A stretch of 64,000 nucleotides of DNA from positions 62,001 through 126,000 of the forward strand of contig CAMAQD010000009.1 of NCBI GenBank assembly GCA_945860385.1, written 5' to 3'. Source of the stretch: Flavobacterium psychrophilum. Lineage in GTDB: Bacteria > Bacteroidota > Bacteroidia > Flavobacteriales > Flavobacteriaceae. Both the position numbers and the translations under genes were made by a program. Below, piece by piece: positions 37,736 through 46,702 of the stretch (position 1 is the first letter of the stretch; the number at the start of each line of letters is the position of its first letter). The notes under the pieces were generated by a model, which was given only the letters and a program-made list of their open reading frames with translations, was not told the DNA's origin and ran no database searches.

Positions 37736-38383
37736 ATGATAAAAATAGCCATAGTTGATGACAATTCTTTTTTGATAAAAGCTACCCAAGAAAAACTATC
37801 TTTTTTTGATGATTTTTTAGTGAAATTAACAGCTTTTGATGGGCTAGATTTAATAGAAAAATTAGAAAAAAATCATAACATCGATTTGATTTTGATGGAT
37901 ATCGAAATGCCGAAAATGAACGGAATAGACGCAACTTGTTTTGTAAAACATAAATATCCACAAATAAAAATTATAATGTTGACCGTTTTTGATAATGATG
38001 AAAACATTTTTAATGCCATAAAAGCTGGTGCCGATGGCTATTTGCTCAAAGAAGTGAATCCAAAAGATTTACACCAAGGCATTATCGAAACAATGAATGG
38101 TGGTGCTACAATGACTCCATCGATTGCAATGAAAACCCTGAAATTATTTAGAAATCCGACCGTTTTCGAAAATGTTCCAAACCAAGAAGAGTACAACTTA
38201 ACACCCCGTGAAATCGAAGTTTTAGAACAATTGAGCAAAGGTTTAAAATACAATTCTATTGCCGAAAACCTCTTCCTTTCGGCAGGAACTATACGCAAAC
38301 ACGTAGAAAACATTTATACTAAACTGCAAGTTCACAACAAACTAGAAGCCATTCAAAAAGCTAAGAATAATAAGTTGATTTAG
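37736..38383 (+). CDS. NarL/LuxR-family response regulator
   Basis: 215 residues from the ATG at 37736, chosen over a TTG nine bases upstream. Receiver domain: acidic pair in IVDDNS, phosphoacceptor Asp55 in LMDIEMP, and Lys in GYLLKEVNP. The C-terminal LuxR helix-turn-helix (TPREIEVLEQLSKGLKYNSIAENLFLS, shown here in part as LTPREIEVLEQLSKG) is near 150-210. It is the partner of the TPR kinase. Targets unknown; the secreted propeller genes upstream are candidates by position only. Confidence 0.94.
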   Translation: MIKIAIVDDNSFLIKATQEKLSFFDDFLVKLTAFDGLDLIEKLEKNHNIDLILMDIEMPKMNGIDATCFVKHKYPQIKIIMLTVFDNDENIFNAIKAGADGYLLKEVNPKDLHQGIIETMNGGATMTPSIAMKTLKLFRNPTVFENVPNQEEYNLTPREIEVLEQLSKGLKYNSIAENLFLSAGTIRKHVENIYTKLQVHNKLEAIQKAKNNKLI

Positions 38384-38430
38384 ATTGTTTTTCCTTTGCA
38401 ATATTTTCTCTACTTTTATAAAAAAATAAA

Positions 38431-39051
38431 ATGCAAAATAGAATAATAGCTAGTTTAGGAATCGTTATTGCAATTTTTCTACTTTTCAAATTCTGCGATT
38501 TCAAAAAAGAAGACGATTCAACCATAGATTACAATACCAATCTCATTCAGCAACAAATTGTCAACGTTGGGAAAATAGTAGTTACCGAAGGTCATTTTGC
38601 CGAAGTGATTACCTATAAAGACCAAGATGAATATTTGATGGGTGCGGTTTCTTTCGAAAAGAAAGCCATAGTAATTGTCAATGCCGATGTGACTGTTGCC
38701 TACGATTTACATCAGATGAAATACGATATCGACGAAAAAAACAAGACCATCACCATTAAAAATATCCCAAAAGAAGAAATAAAAATAAGTACAAATCTAC
38801 AATATTATGATGTAGAGCAAAGTAAATTAAATCCTTTTACTGGTGATGATTACAACAAAATAAATAAAATGGTTCGAGCCAATCTATCCAAGAAAATTCA
38901 AAAATCGTCCCTAAAATTAAATGCCAAAAACAGATTGATTTCGGAGCTTTCGAAAATGCTGATTCTTACTAATACAATGGGATGGAAGTTGCAGTACGAA
39001 GGAAATATAATCGAAAAAGAAGCTGATTTTAACCAAAAAATAAAAGGATAA
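38431..39051 (+). CDS. DUF4230 protein
   Basis: 206 residues with an N-terminal hydrophobic anchor (IIASLGIVIAIFLLFKFC). The DUF4230 region follows: LIQQQIVNVGKIVVTEGHFA, VTVAYDLHQMKYDIDEKNKT, ITIKNIPKEEIKIS. Secondary structure reads as beta-rich then two helices. Proteins of this family are membrane-anchored and of unknown function. Convergent with hutU, 8 bp apart. Confidence 0.85.
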   Translation: MQNRIIASLGIVIAIFLLFKFCDFKKEDDSTIDYNTNLIQQQIVNVGKIVVTEGHFAEVITYKDQDEYLMGAVSFEKKAIVIVNADVTVAYDLHQMKYDIDEKNKTITIKNIPKEEIKISTNLQYYDVEQSKLNPFTGDDYNKINKMVRANLSKKIQKSSLKLNAKNRLISELSKMLILTNTMGWKLQYEGNIIEKEADFNQKIKG

Positions 39052-39059
39052 ATTAGTCT

Positions 39060-41042
39060 TTAACTTTCAAACAATTCATCGTTTACCAAATTTGGCAGCG
39101 TCACTTTCAACAAAGGTTGTGTTTTCATTGCTCTTTTTATAGCAAAAATAGCTCCTTCATTTCGCGCCCAGCTTCGTCTTGAAATTCCGTTGTTGACATC
39201 CCAAAAGAGCATTGATTCGATTCGTTTTGAAGCGGCTGCAGAACCATCAAGAACCATCCCGAATCCACCGTTTATTACTTCACCCCAGCCTACGCCGCCT
39301 CCATTATGAATGGAAACCCAAGTAGCTCCACGAAAACTGTCTCCTATCACATTTTGAATTGCCATATCGGCAGTAAAACGAGAACCATCATAAATATTTG
39401 AAGTTTCTCTATAAGGAGAATCTGTCCCTGAAACATCGTGATGATCGCGACCTAGAACCACGATTCCAATCTCACCTTTGGCAATAGCCTGATTAAAAGC
39501 TTCGGCAATTTTCATTCTTCCTTTAGCATCTGCGTAGAGGATTCTGGCTTGCGAACCCACTACCAATTTATTTTCCTGCGCTCCTTTTATCCAATGAATA
39601 TTATCTGCCATTTGCTGTTGGATTTCAGCGGGAGAATTTCGTTGCATTTCTTCCAAAACTTCACAAGCAATCCTATCCGTTTTTTGTAAATCTTCGGGAT
39701 TTCCAGAGGCACAAACCCAGCGGAAAGGACCAAAACCATAATCAAAACACATTGGACCCATAATGTCCTGAACATAACTTGGATATTTGAAGTCAATGTG
39801 ATTTTCGGCCATAACATCAGCGCCAGCGCGGGAAGCTTCTAATAGAAAAGCATTTCCATAATCGAAAAAATAGGTTCCTTTTGCGGTATGTTTGTTAATT
39901 GCAGAAGTATGTCTTCTTAAAGTTTCCTGTACTTTTTCTTTAAATAATTCAGGATTGTTGGACATCATTTCATTGGCATCTTCAAACGAAATTCCCACCG
40001 GATAATAACCTCCAGCCCAAGGATTGTGCAGCGATGTCTGGTCGGAACCTAAATCGATATGAATATTTTCTTCGTTGAATTTTTCCCAAACATCAACGAC
40101 ATTTCCTAAATAGGCAATGGAAACAATTTCTTTATTAGCTTTAGCCAAAGCGACTCTTTTGACTAATTCATCAAGATTTTCGATAACTTCGTTTATCCAG
40201 CCCTGACTGTAACGAATGTGCGTGATTTTTGGATTGACTTCGGCACAAACCGTTATACAACCTGCAATGTTTCCTGCTTTTGGTTGTGCTCCAGACATTC
40301 CACCCAATCCTGAAGTGACAAATAATCCGCCTTTTGGATTGGTTTTTATTTTTCGGAAACCATTCAAAACTGTGATGGTGGTTCCGTGAACAATGCCTTG
40401 TGGACCAATGTACATATAACTTCCGGCGGTCATTTGACCGTATTGTGAAACACCAAGTGCATTGAATTTTTCCCAGTCATCAGGTTTGGAATAATTAGGA
40501 ATGACCATTCCGTTTGTTACCACAACTCGCGGAGCGTCTTTGTGCGAAGGAAATAAACCCATTGGGTGACCCGAATAAATGGTGAGAGTTTGCTCGTCGG
40601 TCATTTCAGACAAATACTGCATCGTCAATAAATATTGAGCCCAGTTTTGGAAAACAGCTCCATTTCCACCATAGGTTATCAATTCATGAGGATGTTGTGC
40701 TACGGCATAATCGAGATTGTTCTGAATCATAAGCATAATGGCTTTTGCTTGCTCAGATTTTCCTGGATATTCTGAAATTGGACGAGCGTACATTTTATAA
40801 TCAGGACGAAAACGGTACATATAAATGCGACCGTATGTTTTTAATTCTTCGGTAAATTCCTTGATTAATTCAGTGTGATGTTGTGGTTCGAAATAGCGAA
40901 GTGCATTGCGAAGTGCTAATTTTTTTTCTTCTTCCGAAAGAATTTCTTTTCGTTTAGGAGCGTGATTGATATTGGCTTCAAACGGTTTAGGAAGAGGTAA
41001 TGTATCTGGAATCCCCTGTTGAATTTGTTCTTTGAAAGTCAT
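39060..41042 (-). CDS. hutU: urocanate hydratase
   Basis: 660 residues, about 100 longer than the classic 555-residue enzyme; I take this as a Bacteroidota-type long form. It converts urocanate to imidazolone propionate in histidine degradation, using bound NAD. Clear HutU segments: LITYGGNGAVFQNWAQYL, VTSGLGGMSGAQPKAGNIAG, SLHNPWAGGYYPVG, GPFRWVCASGNPEDLQ and NGGGVGWGEVINGGFGMVLD. No hutH, hutI or hutG lies in the window, so the pathway genes are dispersed. No close operon partner. Confidence 0.95.
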   Translation of the reverse strand: MTFKEQIQQGIPDTLPLPKPFEANINHAPKRKEILSEEEKKLALRNALRYFEPQHHTELIKEFTEELKTYGRIYMYRFRPDYKMYARPISEYPGKSEQAKAIMLMIQNNLDYAVAQHPHELITYGGNGAVFQNWAQYLLTMQYLSEMTDEQTLTIYSGHPMGLFPSHKDAPRVVVTNGMVIPNYSKPDDWEKFNALGVSQYGQMTAGSYMYIGPQGIVHGTTITVLNGFRKIKTNPKGGLFVTSGLGGMSGAQPKAGNIAGCITVCAEVNPKITHIRYSQGWINEVIENLDELVKRVALAKANKEIVSIAYLGNVVDVWEKFNEENIHIDLGSDQTSLHNPWAGGYYPVGISFEDANEMMSNNPELFKEKVQETLRRHTSAINKHTAKGTYFFDYGNAFLLEASRAGADVMAENHIDFKYPSYVQDIMGPMCFDYGFGPFRWVCASGNPEDLQKTDRIACEVLEEMQRNSPAEIQQQMADNIHWIKGAQENKLVVGSQARILYADAKGRMKIAEAFNQAIAKGEIGIVVLGRDHHDVSGTDSPYRETSNIYDGSRFTADMAIQNVIGDSFRGATWVSIHNGGGVGWGEVINGGFGMVLDGSAAASKRIESMLFWDVNNGISRRSWARNEGAIFAIKRAMKTQPLLKVTLPNLVNDELFES

Positions 41043-41086
41043 TTTAAATTTATTAATATTTGACTGTAACTGTCACTAAATATGGT

Positions 41087-41263
41087 TTATTTCTTTATTT
41101 CTCCTGTTTTTTTATTGAATCCATACGGGCAATGGCGACAGCCGCTTTTGCAACAGAAACCCTTTTTTAAGTGGTGCTTTTCGGTGAAACATTTATAACC
41201 TTCGGGTGTATAATAAAAATCTTCGCCCTCGATTAATTTATTTTCATTACTTTGTTCCTTCAT
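41087..41263 (-). CDS. small Cys-rich protein (DUF5522-like)
   Basis: 58 residues from the ATG at 41263 (KEQSNENKLIEG). The longer frame to 41311 would overlap the divergent gene. The core FYYTPEGYKCFTEKHHLKKG is followed by FCCKSGCRHCPYGFNKK. Four Cys in a short loop suggest a metal (zinc or Fe-S) site. The pattern matches DUF5522 proteins. Function unknown. Confidence 0.75.
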   Translation of the reverse strand: MKEQSNENKLIEGEDFYYTPEGYKCFTEKHHLKKGFCCKSGCRHCPYGFNKKTGEIKK

Positions 41264-41285
41264 AAGCACAAATTTATACACTTTA

Positions 41286-41618
41286 ATGCAAATGTTTTTA
41301 CTTGTAACCAAATATTTAATTCCAAAAGGCTATCGCGGATTAGCAATTTTCCCTTTTGTGTTTGTAAAATATTCATTGGATAAGGAAAATTCGGTATTTG
41401 TAAATCATGAAAGAATTCACTTGCGACAACAATTGGAACTACTTGTTATTCCATTTTTTGTTTGGTATTTTTTGGAGTTTTGTTTGCGATGGATTCAATA
41501 TAAAAATTTTGACTTGGCGTATCGAAATATTAGTTTTGAACGTGAAGCTTATGCCAAAGAAAAAGACCTTGACTATTTAAAGCAAAGGTCTGTTTGGGAG
41601 TTTTTAAAATATGTTTAG
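41286..41618 (+). CDS. tiny HExxH-containing membrane protein (minimal zincin-like)
   Basis: 110 residues. His41-Glu42-x-x-His45 in VFVNHERIHLRQQLELL is a zinc-metallopeptidase motif. It lies on a helix that runs into a hydrophobic segment (VIPFFVWYFLEFCL, about 54-67). A downstream Glu in SFEREAYAKE (Glu85 or Glu87) could be the third ligand, as in gluzincins. An N-terminal hydrophobic region of about 19-28 is weak. I do not recognise a named family. Whether it is an active peptidase or a degenerate one is open. Confidence 0.65.
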   Translation: MQMFLLVTKYLIPKGYRGLAIFPFVFVKYSLDKENSVFVNHERIHLRQQLELLVIPFFVWYFLEFCLRWIQYKNFDLAYRNISFEREAYAKEKDLDYLKQRSVWEFLKYV

Positions 41619-41628
41619 AGCGCCAGTA

Positions 41629-42483
41629 TCAATTGGGTAAATCCGGATATTCAACATATGGATTTTTTAGTGATATATGGAAATTCATTGATAAACCACC
41701 AGCATCACCACTAAAAGTATCCTCTGAATTACTAGAATCCCTATAAATACGGCAAATTAATACGCTTGAATTCGTTTTTCCTTCGCCACTTATTCCAGCA
41801 TTTCCCGAGGTTAAATTGGATATAAGATGTTGGTTCATTACAAATGGCGCATTTACAATGACAGAAGAGGTGGTAAGTCCAGAGAAAGTTCCATCTATAT
41901 TGACCCAAGAATATTCCAAATTCCATTTCATATTCCCCGAAGCTGCTGATATTTTTGGTATCCAATGAATGTTTGGATAGAGTGTTGATCCTTCTTTCCA
42001 GTTAAGAGGTAATTGAACAGTAAATGACATGCCTTCTATTGCTTGTTCATCTCTAAAAAACCAAATTTCAGGCCCGGGTATACCTGTTAAATTTCCTAAT
42101 TGAGCAAGATTTGAACCTTTATCTATATTGACTCTTAAATCGTCTTCAACATCTGCGGCAGTGTTTCCCGCGGCAAATTTTATCCAAGCAGTTCCGTTCC
42201 AAAAGTAATAACCTGGAGTTACATTATTTGGGGAAGTTCCATCTGTAGCTGTATTGTAAACAAATGTTCCAACTAAAGGTGCTCCAGCTGTTTGTGGATT
42301 TACCACTGGTGCGGATACAGTGGCCGATGTTAGAGCTACTTGCGGTGGTACAAATCCATTTGTGCTAGAGTTAATTTCGAGTGCGCCTCTTGGGGTTGTA
42401 GTTCCAATGCCTACTTGAGCAAATGTGCTAATACTAGTCATAACTAAAACTAGAGAGAAGGTCCTTAAGGTACTTTTATTCAT
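41629..42483 (-). CDS. secreted protein of unknown function with VGIGTTTP motif
   Basis: 284 residues from the ATG at 42483. The longer frame to 42537 adds an Asn-rich stretch without signal. Signal peptide MNKSTLRTFSLVLVMTSIST, then QVGIGTTTPRGALEINSSTN, a motif common at the N-terminus of surface proteins in Flavobacteria. A middle part includes TPGYYFWNGTAWIKFA. The end is beta-rich. No T9SS domain. Adhesin or structural roles are guesses only. Confidence 0.7.
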   Translation of the reverse strand: MNKSTLRTFSLVLVMTSISTFAQVGIGTTTPRGALEINSSTNGFVPPQVALTSATVSAPVVNPQTAGAPLVGTFVYNTATDGTSPNNVTPGYYFWNGTAWIKFAAGNTAADVEDDLRVNIDKGSNLAQLGNLTGIPGPEIWFFRDEQAIEGMSFTVQLPLNWKEGSTLYPNIHWIPKISAASGNMKWNLEYSWVNIDGTFSGLTTSSVIVNAPFVMNQHLISNLTSGNAGISGEGKTNSSVLICRIYRDSSNSEDTFSGDAGGLSMNFHISLKNPYVEYPDLPN

Positions 42484-43025
42484 GATTATGGAGTTATTAT
42501 TGAGAGAATTATTGTAAGAATTAATATTAGGTGCCAATCTAAAGCTAAATTTTTCAATCAGGTTCGTTTTGTAAGTTAATTGGCAAATTTTATCGATGAA
42601 CAGCTCTTTTTCAATTTTTATGGTATATATATCCTACGAATAATTGTTAGATATGTACTGTTTTAAAATGAGTTTGATGTCGATGGTAGAAAAATTTCGA
42701 ATTCAGGTTTTTTATTTTTGCAACATTTTTCTGGTTCCGAAAAAAAATCAGAATGTTTATGATAAAATTTATTTAATAGTAAAGACAAATGTTTTTCCTT
42801 TTGGTCTAAATTTCAGCAACATCCTGATGATAGAAACTTTTGACAATAAATTTTACATATAACTAATCCTATATTAATAAATATTTCTGCGCTTTATCGA
42901 TTATAATTGCACTTAAAGGATTTTTTAATTATTAATCATTACCTTTAGATTGGTATTTAAATTTTTAGCATTTCAAATTATTCTTAAAAGGGAATTTTAG
43001 TGAAGTGAATGTAAAGGATCAGATT
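42484..43025. other. 540-bp intergenic region
   Basis: AT-rich, divergent promoters for the secreted protein and the T9SS gene must lie here. A 72-codon frame at 42644 is judged spurious. No RNA gene or repeat recognised. Confidence 0.45.
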
Positions 43026-44807
43026 ATGAAAAATATACTCAAAAAAATAGGGATTTTTTTGATGGTTTGTTTAACCCAAAGTCAAGTTAATGCTCAAGGG
43101 ATGTATGTCAAAGGCAATACTTATGTGTATGCTAGCAATCAATGTGTATATATAAATAGCGATCTCGAATTAAATGCCTCAACAAGTAAGTTTTATTTAA
43201 GAAATGACGGTCAATTGCTACAAGGAACAACAGGATCAGGAGCCAATAAAGGTTTAGGAACCTTGTCTGTTTTTCAGGAAGGGAGCGTAAATAATTACCA
43301 ATACAATTATTGGTGTTCTCCTGTGGGAAATGTAGCTACAGCGACCTCAATAAATAATCTTTTTGGAATATCATTATTAGGAATGCCAACTACATTAACT
43401 TCAACAACAGCGGCATCAATTTTAGCCTCAAATGCATACGACGGAGTAACTTCTCCATTGGGCATTGCGCCATATTGGATTTATAAATTTACCATCAAAA
43501 GTTCCTATTCTGATTGGATTTTTGTGGGTTCAAATACCACAATTGGAGCTGGTCAGGGTTTTACAATGAAAGGTACTTCGGGAATCGATACCACTTGTAT
43601 TAATGGAGTGGCAAACAATACAGGGAGCAAACAGCGTTATGATTTTCGAGGAAAACCTAATGACGGAACAATTGATATTCCTGTTTTACCACAAGAATTA
43701 ACATTAACTGGAAATCCATATCCATCAGCAATAGATTTAGGGGCTTTTTTAACAGATATAGATAATATTAAGTGTACAGGAATTGCTTATTTTTGGGAAC
43801 ATGACAAAACGGTAAACTCACATTATATTGCAGATTATAAGGGTGGTTATGGCACATATTCTGGTGCAATCGATGAGTATGCCCCTGTAACATTCTTCAC
43901 TTATGATGGAGCGGGAAACGAAGTTGTAAGTATGGAAGGTACAGGACATTCTTTTGCAAGAGGATATGCGCCTATAGGACAAGGCTTTATGATCGAGGGC
44001 GATAAAACTCAAACTGGGGGAAATGTTCAAATGAAAAACAGTTACAGGAAATTTATAAGGGAAGGCGATTCAGAAGGCACCTCAGTATTTGAGAAAAAAA
44101 GAAATAATAAAATTAAAAGCACTACTGGTCCAAGACCAAAAATTAGAGTTAATACCTTATTAAATAACGGACCAATAAGTCAAATGATTTTAGTTTTTGA
44201 TCCATTATCTACAGATGGAGTCGATCGCGCTATGGATGCAGCTTCTCCTAATAATGGTCCGGCAAACAATTACTTTGTTATCAATGATGATGAGTACATT
44301 ATTGCAGTGATGCCGTTTGATATTGATAAAAAAATTCCAATTGGTTTTAGAAATTCAGATGAAGCCAATTACAAAATTACAATCAACGAAATGTTAAACA
44401 TTCCCGAAGTTGACAATGTGTACTTGCACGACAAGACAACTGATTTATATCACGACATAAAAAACAGTTTTTATGATTTGACTTTGCCAGCAGGAACTTA
44501 TAACACACGCTATGAAATTACTTTCAAAAACGGTACTTTAGGGCTTGATGAAACAAAAAACCAAAACTTTAATGTAAGACAAGACAACACAAATAAAAAT
44601 TTGATTGTTACTAATCCGTTGCTAGTAGAACTTACCAATTGTAGTCTTTACGATGTAGTGGGAAGATTGATTTTTACCAAAACAAATTTAGGAGCAAAAT
44701 CTTCCTATACTTTTGAAACAGCCGATTTAACAAATGGAATTTACATTATAAAATTATCAACAAACCAAAAAACTGAAATGGGCCAAAAAATTATCGTTAA
44801 AAATTAG
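43026..44807 (+). CDS. T9SS-secreted protein of unknown function
   Basis: 593 residues from the ATG at 43026. Signal peptide to about VNAQ. Beta-rich, with segments such as YVYASNQCVYINSDLELN, NYQYNYWCSPVGN, LTGNPYPSAIDLGAFLTD and FWEHDKTVNSHYIADYKG. The last 75 residues are a T9SS sorting domain: LIVTNPLLVELTNCSLYDVVG, RLIFTKTNLG and MGQKIIVKN. Whether it is type A or the type C variant is uncertain. Function of the large N-terminal part unknown; it is a likely adhesin or surface-structure protein. Confidence 0.8.
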   Translation: MKNILKKIGIFLMVCLTQSQVNAQGMYVKGNTYVYASNQCVYINSDLELNASTSKFYLRNDGQLLQGTTGSGANKGLGTLSVFQEGSVNNYQYNYWCSPVGNVATATSINNLFGISLLGMPTTLTSTTAASILASNAYDGVTSPLGIAPYWIYKFTIKSSYSDWIFVGSNTTIGAGQGFTMKGTSGIDTTCINGVANNTGSKQRYDFRGKPNDGTIDIPVLPQELTLTGNPYPSAIDLGAFLTDIDNIKCTGIAYFWEHDKTVNSHYIADYKGGYGTYSGAIDEYAPVTFFTYDGAGNEVVSMEGTGHSFARGYAPIGQGFMIEGDKTQTGGNVQMKNSYRKFIREGDSEGTSVFEKKRNNKIKSTTGPRPKIRVNTLLNNGPISQMILVFDPLSTDGVDRAMDAASPNNGPANNYFVINDDEYIIAVMPFDIDKKIPIGFRNSDEANYKITINEMLNIPEVDNVYLHDKTTDLYHDIKNSFYDLTLPAGTYNTRYEITFKNGTLGLDETKNQNFNVRQDNTNKNLIVTNPLLVELTNCSLYDVVGRLIFTKTNLGAKSSYTFETADLTNGIYIIKLSTNQKTEMGQKIIVKN

Positions 44808-44812
44808 TCTCT

Positions 44813-44838
44813 GGAACGTCCTACACGTTCTTATTTTC
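44813..44838 (+). terminator. weak terminator after the T9SS gene
   Basis: GAACGT (44814-44819) pairs with ACGTTC (44825-44830), followed by a T-rich stretch. Confidence 0.45.
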
Positions 44839-44900
44839 TCTTAACATTTCAGCAAGCTTATTTCTTAAACTACACTAAAGAATACAATCATTTTGTGTTG

Positions 44901-44908
44901 TATATTTG
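44901..44908 (+). promoter_or_regulatory. -7 box for the desulfhydrase-like gene
   Basis: TATATTTG; predicted start near 44913. It rules out the TTG at 44906 as translation start. Confidence 0.5.
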
Positions 44909-44926
44909 TGCCAAATAGTAATTGTT

Positions 44927-45832
44927 TTGCAAGATATTCCAACTCAAAAAATAAAAATATCCAATAAAAATATCTCCCTCTTGATAAGACGGGAAGATCT
45001 TATTCATCCTTTTATTTCTGGAAACAAATTCCGAAAACTCAAATATAATTTAATCCAGGCAAAAGCTGAAAATCAAGATACGCTACTCACTTTTGGCGGA
45101 GCATTCTCGAATCATATTGCCGCAACCGCTTTTGCAGGAAAAGAATATGGATTCAAAACTATTGGAATTATTCGGGGTGACGAATTAGAAAGTAAAATTT
45201 TGATTAATCCAACCTTAAAATTCGCTCAGGAATGTGGAATGCAATTTGAATTTGTTACCCGAGAAGATTATCGCCACAAAACTGAAAAAGAATTCATCGA
45301 AAACTTAAAACATAAATTTGGAAATTTTTACTATATTCCTGAAGGTGGAACAAATGAATTTGCTGTCCAAGGTTGTGAAGAAGTTCTAACCAAAGAAGAT
45401 TCTGAATATGATTTTGTATGTTGCGCAGTTGGAACAGGCGGAACAATTAGCGGTCTTATAAACAGCAGTTTGCCACACCAAAAAGTTTTGGGATTTCCTG
45501 CGTTGAAAGGTGATTTTTTAAACGATGAAATTCGTAAATTTGTCCGAAATGATAACTGGCAATTAATAACTGATTATCATTTTGGAGGTTATGGAAAAGT
45601 GAATCCAGCATTAATAGCTTTTGTCAATCAGTTTTATAAAGAAAATCAGATTCCTTTGGACCCAATTTATACAGGAAAGATGGTTTTTGGCGTTATAAAT
45701 TTAATCAATGCTAATTATTTCCCGGTTGATTCCAAAATTTTACTCATTCACACCGGAGGAATTCAAGGAATTGCGGGGATGAATTTAAAACTCAAAGCAA
45801 AAAAATTACCTATAATAGATTTCAATGATTAG
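44927..45832 (+). CDS. ACC deaminase / D-cysteine desulfhydrase family PLP enzyme
   Basis: 301 residues from a TTG at 44927. No ATG precedes the conserved region, and the TTG at 44906 falls inside the predicted promoter. The PLP lysine is in SGNKFRKLKYNL near residue 32. TFGGAFSNHIAATAFAG, AVGTGGTISGLI and YPxYTGKM-like DPIYTGKMVFG match the family. Likely reaction: D-cysteine to pyruvate, ammonia and sulfide, or ACC deamination; sequence alone does not choose. The next gene overlaps by 8 bp. Confidence 0.85.
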   Translation: MQDIPTQKIKISNKNISLLIRREDLIHPFISGNKFRKLKYNLIQAKAENQDTLLTFGGAFSNHIAATAFAGKEYGFKTIGIIRGDELESKILINPTLKFAQECGMQFEFVTREDYRHKTEKEFIENLKHKFGNFYYIPEGGTNEFAVQGCEEVLTKEDSEYDFVCCAVGTGGTISGLINSSLPHQKVLGFPALKGDFLNDEIRKFVRNDNWQLITDYHFGGYGKVNPALIAFVNQFYKENQIPLDPIYTGKMVFGVINLINANYFPVDSKILLIHTGGIQGIAGMNLKLKAKKLPIIDFND

Positions 45833-46697
45833 AATAAACATACTTTTACTTTTGTTGCTTTTTTTCGTAAGTTGCAATACGAACAAATCGGTTATTCAAA
45901 CCACTAAAAAAGGTTCAAATTCAAATAGTTCGGCAGTCAGTTCCACAAGGAAACCTACCATAAACGGATCTGTTGAAAACAAAGCGAAAACAAAACCAGA
46001 CCAAAATTATAGCCCAAGCACCCAAATTCTGGAGGCTACATCTCGTGTAAAAGTGACCAATGATATGATTTTAGATTATATCGATTCTTATAAGGATGTA
46101 GCACAATCCAACATGAAAAAATACGGCATTCCAGCGAGTATTATTTTGGGACAAGCGATTTTAGAATCCGGAGCAGGAACTGCTCCTTTGAGTGAGCAAG
46201 CTAACAATCATTTTGGTATAAAATGTCATAAAGATTGGTTGGGCGAAAGCATAAAATACGACGATGATTCTATTGCTGAATGTTTTCGAAAATATTATAA
46301 CGCATTCGATTCTTTTCGGGATCACGCACTTTTTTTAACCACAGGCTCTCGGTATTCATCTCTTTTTAAATTAAACAAAACAGATTATAAGGCTTGGGCC
46401 AAAGGGTTAAAAGCAGCCGGTTACGCTACAGATGTTCAGTATCCAACAAAATTAATTGGTATAATCGAACGGTTTCAGTTGTATAAATACGATGGAGTCG
46501 ATATTGATATAGCGGTAGTTACCTCAAAAAACAATTTAAATATTACTGGCGAAACAGAGCGTTATGTTGTGGCAAAAGGGGATACTTTGTATTCCATTTC
46601 TAAAAAATATAATATTCCTATTGATGAATTAAAAAAGCAAAATAATATTTTTGACAATGCCATTTCAATAGGGCAATCCATACTAATACAAAAATAA
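45825..46697 (+). CDS. glucosaminidase (GH73) lipoprotein with LysM
   Basis: 290 residues. Lipobox LFFVSCN near residue 15, so outer-membrane or periplasmic lipoprotein. The catalytic domain of about 75-210 has [20 protein letters not shown], with the catalytic Glu in LESG, and [12 protein letters not shown]. The last 50 residues are a LysM domain ([19 protein letters not shown]) for peptidoglycan binding. It hydrolyses the GlcNAc-MurNAc bond of cell wall. It overlaps the upstream gene by 8 bp and ends 5 bp before hemL. Confidence 0.93.
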   Translation: MIRINILLLLLLFFVSCNTNKSVIQTTKKGSNSNSSAVSSTRKPTINGSVENKAKTKPDQNYSPSTQILEATSRVKVTNDMILDYIDSYKDVAQSNMKKYGIPASIILGQAILESGAGTAPLSEQANNHFGIKCHKDWLGESIKYDDDSIAECFRKYYNAFDSFRDHALFLTTGSRYSSLFKLNKTDYKAWAKGLKAAGYATDVQYPTKLIGIIERFQLYKYDGVDIDIAVVTSKNNLNITGETERYVVAKGDTLYSISKKYNIPIDELKKQNNIFDNAISIGQSILIQK

Positions 46698-46702
46698 AAA
46701 AG

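Noticed and set aside
42644..42862. 72-codon frame in the 42484-43025 gap
   Set aside because: No signal, motif or codon pattern; AT-rich sequence with a likely chance frame.
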